Of a DNA stretch of 41,253 nucleotides, positions 34,440 to 41,253 are shown one piece after another (within the stretch, counting starts at the first letter, position 1; each line of letters starts with the position of its first letter). The position numbers and the translations under genes are program-made. The DNA comes from Nostoc sp. NMS2 (GTDB lineage Bacteria; Cyanobacteriota; Cyanobacteriia; Cyanobacteriales; Nostocaceae): NCBI RefSeq assembly GCF_017115105.1, contig NZ_JABXKH010000110.1:1-41253 (forward strand), written 5' to 3'. The notes beneath the pieces are model-generated. The model was not told the DNA's origin. It made no database searches and saw only the letters and a program-made list of their open reading frames with translations.

Positions 34440-35573
34440 ATGAATACACCCATCACAAATGATATGCTCGCTGCTTTGAATATTCTAGCCTTAGAGCAAA
34501 TTGATGTAGGTTTATTTAAAATTATTGGTAATTTACCTGATTGGTTAAATCAATTTTGTCGTAAAAATTTAGCATTAGGTATGAATATATCAATACCGGA
34601 GGAAGAGTTTTATTTTTTAAATAATTTTTTAATTGATGCCGAAAAATTTTGGATGAATAATAATACTAAAAAGCTCAGTTCAGGTTTCTGGACTGAAATT
34701 GATCCAACTGGACAAGAATATCAATTTAAAGCTTATGCAATTTGTGTGAATAATAAAAAAATTTTATTGATAGAGGCGTTGGAAGATTCTTATCAAGAAC
34801 AGCAGGATGTTCTCCAAAAAGCTAGAGAATATCAATTGATTTATCAGCAATTACTTAAGGATAATCAAAAAAAAGATGTTCTAATTCATTGTCTTATCCA
34901 TGATATGGCAGTGGAGTTGAATGCTATAAACTGTTGTTTTACACTACTAGAATTTGAAAATTTAACGCCTAAAGGAAAAGAATATTTAGAAACTGGTACA
35001 AAGCAATGTCTAAAGCAAGAGATGCTGATTAAAGATATTTTAGACGCTTTTTCTACTGAAGCAACATTAACAGAAAATTCTGATATCGATATTGACAAAT
35101 CACCTAATATCTTAAGTTCTATCCAAGAGGTAATTGAGTTTTCAAAACTGAACTTTGCCCTGAATAATATACAATTACAGCTTGCTAGCAATATTGATAT
35201 GACAATAGACTGGAAAGTTATTGGAGATAAATCTCGTTTAGACAGAGTGATTGCTAATCTAGTAGAAAATGCTTATAGATATAGTAAACCAGATTCTATT
35301 GTGACTATTGGTCTACAACTGGATGGGCAATATGTTTTAGTTACTATAGATGATTGTGGTTTGGGTGTATCGCCAGAAATGGAGAAGAATTTATTTCAAA
35401 AGTTTTCTCAAGGCAAAGATAAATCAGGGAGAGCCGGTTTGGGTCTTTATTTTTGTAGAATCACACTTGAACGCTGGGGAGGTATGATTGGTTATTTACC
35501 TCGTCTTGAAGGTGGTTCTAGATTTTGGTTCCGCTTGCCAAGACTAGTACCGCAAGGCGGAATTAAAAATTAA
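34440..35573 (+). CDS. Soluble PAS-like sensor histidine kinase
   Basis: A 377-residue kinase without membrane segments. The N-terminal 115 residues look PAS-like (IPEEEFYFLNNFL, SGFWTEIDPTGQEYQFKAY), and a linker coiled coil (115-145) follows. The H box is CLIHDMAVELN (His154), the N box NLVENAYRYS (Asn273, Asn277), G1 DDCGLGV (304-310) and G2 GRAGLGLYF (330-338). It should autophosphorylate. No response regulator gene is nearby. It starts 22 bases after the PAS-like gene and is the last cassette member. The final residues LVPQGGIKN and the stop are encoded by the inverted end of a MITE (35542-35800), so the native C-terminus was replaced, just after the catalytic domain. Confidence 0.88.
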   Translation: MNTPITNDMLAALNILALEQIDVGLFKIIGNLPDWLNQFCRKNLALGMNISIPEEEFYFLNNFLIDAEKFWMNNNTKKLSSGFWTEIDPTGQEYQFKAYAICVNNKKILLIEALEDSYQEQQDVLQKAREYQLIYQQLLKDNQKKDVLIHCLIHDMAVELNAINCCFTLLEFENLTPKGKEYLETGTKQCLKQEMLIKDILDAFSTEATLTENSDIDIDKSPNILSSIQEVIEFSKLNFALNNIQLQLASNIDMTIDWKVIGDKSRLDRVIANLVENAYRYSKPDSIVTIGLQLDGQYVLVTIDDCGLGVSPEMEKNLFQKFSQGKDKSGRAGLGLYFCRITLERWGGMIGYLPRLEGGSRFWFRLPRLVPQGGIKN

Positions 35574-35800
35574 AAATGAATATAGCGTAAGCGTTTCGTT
35601 GATTTGGAATGGTGAGGCAGTCGCTCAGAGGGGTTTCCCCCATGAGGAACTGCCGAACCCGTTAGCGCAGCGTAAAGCCAACTCTTAGAGACGCTAACGG
35701 GTTCGGCATGGCAACGCTATGAGCGAGTCTTCTCCCAAGGGGAGACGCTAAGAGCGAACGAGCGTCAGGGGTGGTTTATTTACGCCGTGCTGTACTAGTC
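35542..35800. mobile_element. MITE family C, copy 1
   Basis: GACTAGTACCGCAAGGCGG at the left and the matching inverted end at the right (TTATTTACGCC...GTACTAGTC, ending 35800) form about 25-bp terminal repeats with few mismatches. The interior holds GGGGTTTCCCCC, CTAACGGGTTCGGCA and AGACGCT-type palindromes. The left end encodes the last residues and stop of the histidine kinase, and the right end encodes the last residues of a minus-strand ORF. Confidence 0.7.
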
Positions 35801-35973
35801 ATCTCAAAATTTTCAACGCTGTATTGCTGTGCCACCTCTTCAGTTGGATTTAGACTTGAAGTGATGGGACTGGAGGAAAGACCGATGACGAGAGCAATTG
35901 GTATAGAACAAATTATTATCCAAAAGGTTCTTACCTGATCAAGAGAATAGCAATATCTCGGCTCAATACCCAA
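35776..35973 (-). CDS. Possible small hypothetical protein ending in a MITE
   Basis: A 65-residue frame with one hydrophobic helix (FWIIICSIPIALVIGLSS). Its last residues, TSTARRK and stop, are encoded by the family C MITE end. It may be a truncated native gene or a chance frame. No ribosome binding site is convincing and no homologue is recognised. Confidence 0.3.
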   Translation of the reverse strand: MGIEPRYCYSLDQVRTFWIIICSIPIALVIGLSSSPITSSLNPTEEVAQQYSVENFEMTSTARRK

Positions 35974-36613
35974 TAGTTTCGAGACTTAACGGGAAAAGTC
36001 AGATGAATTGAGGTATTCTACTGTGCATTGTCCATACTGTGAGTCTACGGATTTTATTTTTTAGCATTTCCGGTTAGTGTTAGAAAAGTTCGCCAATTTA
36101 ATATGCTTTTTTTGCTCTTTTTATGGTGATTTAGAAGTCCTGTATCTAGGTGAAATGCATATAAAGAATAAAAATCCTTTAATAGCAAAGATTTGGTCGT
36201 TTTATAATTTAGGCTATTTTTTCATCAAGGTCCTTATCCAGCAGGAGTTGCAAAAAATGCTTATCCCAAAATATCGGTTTTCCATATTTTGTCCGTTCTA
36301 ATCCTTTTTGATCACCCCGTATTCGTTTACAAAAAAAGGCAGAGGGCAGAGGGCACAAGGAAAGAAGTATGAATAAAAACAAAAGTTGCTGGGTTATTGC
36401 CCAGTTAAAAAAAGAATTGTTGGGTTCCTTCTGCCCTCTGCCTTCGTACTTCTGCCTTCTGAAATATAACCAATATAGTTCAGTAAAGGATTTTTGATAC
36501 TGATTTTTGGTCTGTAGAGACGTAAAATTTCGCTTCTCTATCAAGGATTTTAGGCTTAACTGAACCCTACTAACATATAACCTCTTAAAATTTACGCTAA
36601 CCTGGAGTTAGTT
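35974..36613. other. Gap with gene relic and inverted repeats
   Basis: At 36023-36064 a short frame starts HCPYCESTDF, which resembles the N-terminal zinc-ribbon of IS1-type InsA transposases; it stops at once and is at best a relic. At about 36337-36465 an inverted repeat pairs AAAGGCAGAGGGCAGAGGG with CTGCCCTCTGCCTT and GCAGAAGG-type arms. A degenerate family A MITE is at 36471-36573. No intact gene is seen. Confidence 0.4.
36471..36573. mobile_element. MITE family A, degenerate copy
   Basis: CAATATAGTTCAGTAAAG at the left and CTTAACTGAACCCTACTA at the right are imperfect inverted ends. ATATAAC is present just outside both ends (36464-36470 and 36575-36581), compatible with a decayed 9-10 bp target duplication. 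It lies about 40 bases before the FkbM gene. Confidence 0.4.
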
Positions 36614-37522
36614 ATGAAAACTCTGATAGAATCACTACTGCCAAGACCTATTTATGAACTTCTCCGCCAGCGTCGAAGAGAATATTTAGAACAGCAATAT
36701 TTTAAGCAAGATTTTACGCAAATAAAGTGCGGTGCTTATGATATTGAAGCTCCTAAGAATCATTTGCTTGCAAAACTTCCTAGCTCACAGCCCTACAGAG
36801 ATTTGTGTACAGGAATCTCTGCCAAATATATTTCGGCGAAGTATCCAGATGGGACAATTATTGACATTGGGGCAAATATTGGAGACACCGCTGCAATTAT
36901 CGCAACATATGCACAAAACAAATTAATACTGGTTGAAGCCAGTGATTATTTTTACGAGATTCTACTTCGTAACACTTCAAAACTCCCTAACGAAATCATT
37001 ATCAAGAAAGTTTTCCTTTCAGATGGGAGCCAGGTGGCAGGATCATTTTTTCATCGGGGAGGTACTGCTTCTTTTGATGAGAGAACAGAGGGCAAAGTAC
37101 AGATTAATACCGAACGACTTTCCAGCATTGCTGATGAGAATATATGTTTTGTTAAAACTGATACAGATGGTTATGATTTTAAAATTCTTCTCGATAGCGT
37201 TGAATGGCTAGCTTCAGCACATCCAGCAATTATTTTTGAGAATACGATAGGAAATAACCAAGAGCTTAATAGTGCAAATGAGTTATACACCCGCCTAATA
37301 GAAATAGGATATGCATACTTCATAGTATGGGATGATCGAGGATTTCATTTGGTATCCACTACTTCTCTTGATGTTCTGATGGATCTGACTCGCTATTTGT
37401 TTAAAATACGAGAGAACGATGGGAAAGATATTAAGAGTATTTATAACTACGATGTCCTATGTCTGCATCAAAATGATAAAGATGTCTATAAGAGTATATG
37501 TGAATGGTATAAGACTTATTGA
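36614..37522 (+). CDS. FkbM family methyltransferase
   Basis: A 302-residue SAM-dependent methyltransferase of the FkbM type. Motif I is TIIDIGANIGDTA (81-93) and the acidic end of strand 2 is LILVEAS. FVKTDTDGYDFKILL is the conserved post-motif block of FkbM proteins. These enzymes O-methylate sugars or polyketides and are common in exopolysaccharide or glycan clusters, but no glycosyltransferase is adjacent here, so the acceptor is unknown. GGAG lies about ten bases before the ATG. No HIP1 site is seen in it. A family C MITE begins 43 bases after the stop. Confidence 0.88.
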   Translation: MKTLIESLLPRPIYELLRQRRREYLEQQYFKQDFTQIKCGAYDIEAPKNHLLAKLPSSQPYRDLCTGISAKYISAKYPDGTIIDIGANIGDTAAIIATYAQNKLILVEASDYFYEILLRNTSKLPNEIIIKKVFLSDGSQVAGSFFHRGGTASFDERTEGKVQINTERLSSIADENICFVKTDTDGYDFKILLDSVEWLASAHPAIIFENTIGNNQELNSANELYTRLIEIGYAYFIVWDDRGFHLVSTTSLDVLMDLTRYLFKIRENDGKDIKSIYNYDVLCLHQNDKDVYKSICEWYKTY

Positions 37523-37565
37523 AGAAACTAAAACCATCATTTATCAGTGAGAGGTTAAGGTAATT

Positions 37566-37668
37566 ATACTAGTACAACAAGGCAAAAGTAAAAAGAAAGA
37601 ACGCTGATTTTGTAGGATATCTAGCGATTTTAAATGGGTGGCTTATTTACGCCGTGACGTACTAGTAT
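37566..37668. mobile_element. MITE family C, copy 2
   Basis: ATACTAGTACAACAAGGC at the left and GCCGTGACGTACTAGTAT at the right are inverted ends. The block GGCTTATTTACGCCGTG at the right matches copy 1. The element is 103 bp long with no coding capacity and lies 43 bases after the FkbM stop codon. Confidence 0.65.
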
Positions 37669-37795
37669 CAGTTATGAGTTAAGAAGTGTTCCCAGTTATT
37701 GAAGAAGAATTCAGGAGCGTGTCGGAGGCTTTATTCTGGTGATTGATGCATGTATTCTGTTTTGATAAATTCATTAGTGCTAATGGCGCGGTAAG

Positions 37796-40021
37796 CTACT
37801 TCAGATAAATTAGCAAATTTAATCCTGGAATTGTGCGAGAAAGTGTCCACAAAACGATAGTGATGTAAATTACACCCAAACTCCATTCATACCAAGCAAG
37901 TGCAGAGATGATGCCTGGTAAGTGTTCGTCTCGCAGGCGAATGTCGTTAAATCCTAATTTAACTAGGTTGTTGAGACTAAAATCATAGTAGTTGAGCCAG
38001 TTCCAACGGCGATCGCTCAGTAGAGGCATATATCGTTCCCGAAAGGTCTGATTCCTTGGTATTACTGGTAAACGCCCAATCAACAATCGTAACTGGCGAA
38101 ATGTGCCATCTTCGGTGAAGTAAGAAACGTTCATTAAATCGTGATAACGACCTTGTTGGTAAAGTCGGATCAATAAAGCTAGTGGTACGGGGACAAGAAT
38201 TATGAAAAGACATGCCAATGTCAGCCAAGGTTGTTGAGTATTGCGAAAGATGGCTAGTAAGCTCAAGAATTCTAAAACGCTAAAACTGACTAATATGGAA
38301 ATGGTTTCGTAGGATGTAGGAATAATCGGTACGGGATGCAGGCGGCGATAGCGATCTACTAGCCAAAATAGTAAGCCAAAATAGGCGATCGCAACTCCTC
38401 CCACGCCAAACACTAACCAAAAATTTGTCCCATAGCCACTCAACAACAGCAGTACACTCAATCCCAACCAACTCCAAGCTTGCAGTAACCACCCACCAAT
38501 AGAAAGGGATTCGCCAACAATTAAGCGATCGCTCAGTTGTGTGTATTTTTCTAAATCGATGTCTGCCAAGGTCAATAACTCACTACTGTTGCGAAAAGAT
38601 TTTATCAGACGACGCTGGGCGATCGCTGCGGCTTGAGTTGAAGAAAAACCCAGTTTAATCAAACTTGCAACACTCGCACTATTGATATTTGTAGCAATCA
38701 AACGGCGACTCATTTCTAATAATCGCAGTTGTTGTTTTGTGTATTCCAGTTCATTAGCATCAGTAACTTGTTGTTGCTGACGAAAATTTTGTCCCAAATT
38801 TCGCAAGATATTTTGATTACCTTGCAATGTAGGAATGCAGAACATCTTACCAATTTGACCGGGATTACCTAATATTTTTGCTTGGTTAGAGTTAAAAGTT
38901 AAACCAGGTACGCTTAAACAAGCTTCCGTAGAAAACCTGGCATCGCTAAAATCTGCTTGGTTGAGAATACTTGCACCTTGTAAATTCACCGATTGATTAA
39001 ACTCCACTTCTCGAAAAATGACAGCTTGCTCAAAAGTCGCATCTCTTAAAAGGAGAAACTGATTAAAATTTGCTTTAGTAAACTGGGCTTGATTGGCAAA
39101 GCGGACATCAGAAAAATCAGCATTTTCTTGCCATTGCACACTACTGAATTTAGCCAATTGCTTAAAAGTTGCTTGGTTGAAATTGGCAGTCTTTTCAAAT
39201 CTACTCCCCTGAAAATCAGCGAATTCCTGAAATTGGGTTTGTTTAAAATTAGCTTTTTCAAAAAAAATACTACCCTGAAAATTGCTTGGTTGTTTGAATT
39301 TAGTACCACTAAAGCTGACGGGACGACCAAACCGAGTTTCAGCCCAATTCGTGGATTGGAGAAAAGTTGCACCTTGAGCATCCACAGACTGAAGAAAGAA
39401 TGTATTAGAAAACTTCATTTCGCCATTGAAGCGAGTTTGCACGAGTTTCAATACCCCACGAAAGACGGAAATTTCTCTGGATGGGGTTGACTCTGTTCCT
39501 AAAAGCGATCGACAATCTTTAGAGTTCGCTAGTGATTCTAGACAAAGAAAGCGCAAACGTTCTAGTTCTTCTTTTTCGGTAGCTGTGAAAATCGGAGCAA
39601 TAGCTTGAGCGTACAAAGAGGTTCTTAAACCCAAATCGCCGCCCACAAAATCCCCCAAAATCAGGGCATAGCTGAGGTCTAAACCCAGAGGTTTTGTACC
39701 TAGCTCTTTTCGCAGTATTTGGTAAAAAGCATCACGAAAGCTAGCATTTTCTGGGCGTAAATCAATCACCATCTTCTGTAAATCTACTGTCAAATTGCCT
39801 TCACGCAGTGTTGGTGTGCGTAGACGTTCTTGTAATAATTCCAGAGTTAAGGGTGTTTCTGGTTGCGTCTGTGCTGCCTGCGTTGGTAGGGGGAAGAAGA
39901 GGAGAATTGATAAAACGCAAAGGAACGCCAAGGAAAGCGCAGAGGAGCGCAGATAAACCCCTCCGCGTACCTTTGCGTTTAACCTCTGCGTACCTTTGCG
40001 TTTAAAAAATAAATTATGCAA
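37796..40021 (-). CDS. Pentapeptide-repeat membrane protein with helix-hairpin-helix segment
   Basis: A 741-residue protein. An N-terminal signal peptide (ALSLAFLCVLSILLFFPL, then TQAAQ) is followed by a helical domain (about 60-190). A long run of degenerate pentapeptide repeats then builds a right-handed beta-helix (about 195-370; ANFKQTQFQEFADFQGSRF shows the A/F-xx pattern). A helix-hairpin-helix-like segment (INSASVASLIKLGFSSTQA, about 445-500) precedes four hydrophobic helices (about 510-640) and one more at the C-terminus (VIYITIVLWTLSRTIPG). The beta-helix is probably periplasmic. Function unknown. The first 45 residues are encoded by a dispersed repeat (ACGCAAAGGTACGC family), so the present signal peptide is repeat-derived. 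Confidence 0.82.
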   Translation of the reverse strand: MHNLFFKRKGTQRLNAKVRGGVYLRSSALSLAFLCVLSILLFFPLPTQAAQTQPETPLTLELLQERLRTPTLREGNLTVDLQKMVIDLRPENASFRDAFYQILRKELGTKPLGLDLSYALILGDFVGGDLGLRTSLYAQAIAPIFTATEKEELERLRFLCLESLANSKDCRSLLGTESTPSREISVFRGVLKLVQTRFNGEMKFSNTFFLQSVDAQGATFLQSTNWAETRFGRPVSFSGTKFKQPSNFQGSIFFEKANFKQTQFQEFADFQGSRFEKTANFNQATFKQLAKFSSVQWQENADFSDVRFANQAQFTKANFNQFLLLRDATFEQAVIFREVEFNQSVNLQGASILNQADFSDARFSTEACLSVPGLTFNSNQAKILGNPGQIGKMFCIPTLQGNQNILRNLGQNFRQQQQVTDANELEYTKQQLRLLEMSRRLIATNINSASVASLIKLGFSSTQAAAIAQRRLIKSFRNSSELLTLADIDLEKYTQLSDRLIVGESLSIGGWLLQAWSWLGLSVLLLLSGYGTNFWLVFGVGGVAIAYFGLLFWLVDRYRRLHPVPIIPTSYETISILVSFSVLEFLSLLAIFRNTQQPWLTLACLFIILVPVPLALLIRLYQQGRYHDLMNVSYFTEDGTFRQLRLLIGRLPVIPRNQTFRERYMPLLSDRRWNWLNYYDFSLNNLVKLGFNDIRLRDEHLPGIISALAWYEWSLGVIYITIVLWTLSRTIPGLNLLIYLK
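39900..40015. repeat. AACGCAAAGGTACGC dispersed repeat overlapping a signal peptide
   Basis: On the minus strand AAACGCAAAGGTACGC occurs twice in a row (around 39970-40010), followed by related AGCGCTTTCC / GGCGTTCCTTTGCG segments. The repeat type is common between genes in Nostocales, but here it encodes the start of the pentapeptide protein. Confidence 0.7.
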
Positions 40022-40030
40022 ATTGTTCGA

Positions 40031-41038
40031 TCATTCGTCGCTAATCAGTAGAACAATTTTACCCGTCACAGAACCGCTTTCAATTAGTTGGTGAGCCTTA
40101 GCCGCTTCTTTTAAAGGAAACTGGTGACTAACATGAATTTTTAACTTGCCTTCATCAATCCAGGTGGCACATTGTTCGAGAATTTCTGCATGGTGCTGGA
40201 GGCTTTCTTCTAATCCTAGCAACGCTGGTGTGAGCATTAATTCTAAACTGATGCGGAGATTGCGTAATCGAGCAGTTTTCCAAACAGTATTGGCATCTGG
40301 TTCGAGAATCGTCACAATATCACCATATACTCGCACTGCGGGGAAGGTTTTGTGAAAGGTTTCGCCGCCTACGGTATCAAAAGCCAAGTCTACGCCTTCG
40401 CCGCCAGTCCAATCTAATACCGCTTGCACAAAGTCCGTTTGTTTGTAAAAAATTACATGGTCTGCACCGAGTTCTTTGACGAAATTAGCCTTTTCCTCAG
40501 AACTGACTGTGGTAGCAACAGTAGCACCTTTGAGTTTCGCCAATTGAATTGCTACATGACCGACACCACCAGCACCCGCATGAATGAAAACCCGTTCCCC
40601 AGGTGACAATCGTCCCCGTTCGTATAAAGCTTCCCAGGCGGTGATTAATACTAAAGGCGCTGCTGCTGCTTCGGCAAAGGAGATAGAGGTGGGTTTACGG
40701 GCCACAAACCGCTCATCCACAACGGTATATTCAGCATAATTTCCTTGATGTGCGCCCAATCCGCCGTAGCAAAAATATACTTCATCACCTGGACGAAAAC
40801 GCTGAACACCAGCACCCACAGCCTCAATTATACCTGCACCATCACATCCTAATATTGTTGGCGTGCGATCGGGGTAGAAACTGCCTCGGCTACGAAGTTT
40901 AGTGTCGATGGGATTAATGCCAGCCGCCACCAAACGCACTAAAAGTTCAGTATTCCCTACAGGAACCGCAGGGTTTGGCACTTCCTGTATTTGCAGAACT
41001 TCGGGACTGCCAGCCGCCGTCATCAAGACTGCTTTCAC
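40031..41038 (-). CDS. Zinc-independent quinone-oxidoreductase-type dehydrogenase (MDR family)
   Basis: A 335-residue NADPH-dependent medium-chain dehydrogenase/reductase. The GroES-like N-terminal part has VAAGINPIDTKLRSRG and TILGCDGAGIIEAVGAGV. The nucleotide-binding motif is HAGAGGVGHVAIQLAKLKGA, and DLAFDTVGGET follows. The structural-zinc cysteine cluster of alcohol dehydrogenases is absent, which fits the quinone oxidoreductase/enoyl reductase branch. The start is GTG with AGGAGG nine bases upstream, a strong ribosome binding site. It lies 9 bases before the pentapeptide-repeat gene on the same strand, so the two could be cotranscribed. The substrate is unknown. Confidence 0.92.
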   Translation of the reverse strand: MKAVLMTAAGSPEVLQIQEVPNPAVPVGNTELLVRLVAAGINPIDTKLRSRGSFYPDRTPTILGCDGAGIIEAVGAGVQRFRPGDEVYFCYGGLGAHQGNYAEYTVVDERFVARKPTSISFAEAAAAPLVLITAWEALYERGRLSPGERVFIHAGAGGVGHVAIQLAKLKGATVATTVSSEEKANFVKELGADHVIFYKQTDFVQAVLDWTGGEGVDLAFDTVGGETFHKTFPAVRVYGDIVTILEPDANTVWKTARLRNLRISLELMLTPALLGLEESLQHHAEILEQCATWIDEGKLKIHVSHQFPLKEAAKAHQLIESGSVTGKIVLLISDE

Positions 41039-41253
41039 AACTCTTTCCTCCTGGCTTTAGATGCACGTTCTTTTGCAACTTTAGCGCAAGAGGGTAGACA
41101 CAAAGTGAACTACCCAACACCCATCTGAGTACAGATAGGGTGTGGGCTTCCCAATTCACAGGGGATTGCCTCGGACTTCATGGATTTTTTACGTCCTGAA
41201 GACTTTGGTCTTACATCCCCTCCAAGGGCAGAAGCGCTAGTTCCTAACGCCCA
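41039..41253. other. Right-edge intergenic sequence
   Basis: Upstream of the dehydrogenase. It contains a CACCCATCTGAGTACAGATAGGGTG hairpin near 41128-41152. No gene is recognised before the window edge. Confidence 0.4.

Noticed and set aside
36023..36064. IS1-type transposase gene start (HCPYCESTDF)
   Set aside because: The similarity covers only about ten residues before a stop codon; too short to call more than a possible relic.
36209..36544. Minus-strand frame of 111 codons
   Set aside because: It is made of inverted-repeat sequence (GGCAGAGGGCAGAGGG arms) and has no recognisable domain.

Overview
The window looks like chromosomal DNA of a filamentous, heterocyst-type cyanobacterium (Nostoc/Anabaena/Calothrix group). 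The evidence is a photosystem II psbA gene, a cytochrome c6 gene, many HIP1 octamers (GCGATCGC), cyanobacterial families (COP23, Uma2, GAF-rich sensors, pentapeptide and RTX proteins) and dense Nostoc-style repeats: heptad repeats such as (TAATTCG)n, GTAGGTTGGGTTG palindromes and small inverted-repeat elements. I see no tRNA, rRNA, CRISPR array or intact transposase gene.

Layout. 0.5-3.1 kb: a secreted alpha/beta hydrolase (minus) and a Uma2 nuclease-like gene. 3.3-4.4 kb: a sequence-divergent psbA that keeps every manganese ligand. 4.6-8.7 kb: a COP23 protein followed by two exported trypsin-like proteases, the second fused to TPR and PDZ domains. 8.7-9.6 kb: a broken vapC caught in a 253-bp tandem duplication. 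9.6-15.5 kb: a Ser/Thr kinase, an ACT-containing malic enzyme, a gene remnant split by a MITE, and a PhoD-like phosphatase. 15.7-17.9 kb: a conserved hypothetical gene and a frameshifted paralogue of it, a 42-bp minisatellite, and a second Uma2 gene overlapping a small antitoxin-like ORF. 18.0-20.6 kb: a membrane protein with HAMP and four GAF domains, three of them carrying both cysteines expected of DXCF cyanobacteriochromes, but no output domain.

21-26.8 kb: a coiled-coil protein, a small conserved protein, petJ, an aldo/keto reductase, an alpha/beta hydrolase, a BON-domain protein and ilvN. 27.2-29.0 kb: an RTX-type calcium-binding protein. 29.0-31.0 kb: a long AT-rich, repeat-filled gap. 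31.0-35.6 kb: a compact co-directional five-gene cassette (coiled-coil protein, inner-membrane OmpA/BON protein, Ras-like GTPase, stand-alone PAS-like protein, sensor histidine kinase). This cassette is the best candidate for an undescribed system. 36.6-41.0 kb: an FkbM methyltransferase, a pentapeptide-repeat membrane protein whose signal peptide is encoded by a repeat, and a quinone-oxidoreductase-type dehydrogenase.

The other strong theme is small mobile repeats. One MITE family (ends CAATAC...GTATTG) has three copies flanked by 9-10 bp target duplications. Another (ends ACTAGTAC...GTACTAGT) lies at gene 3' ends and supplies their last codons or stop. HIP1 is almost absent from about 25.2 to 38.0 kb, so that part may have a different history. 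All functional calls rest on motif recognition by eye; no searches were run.
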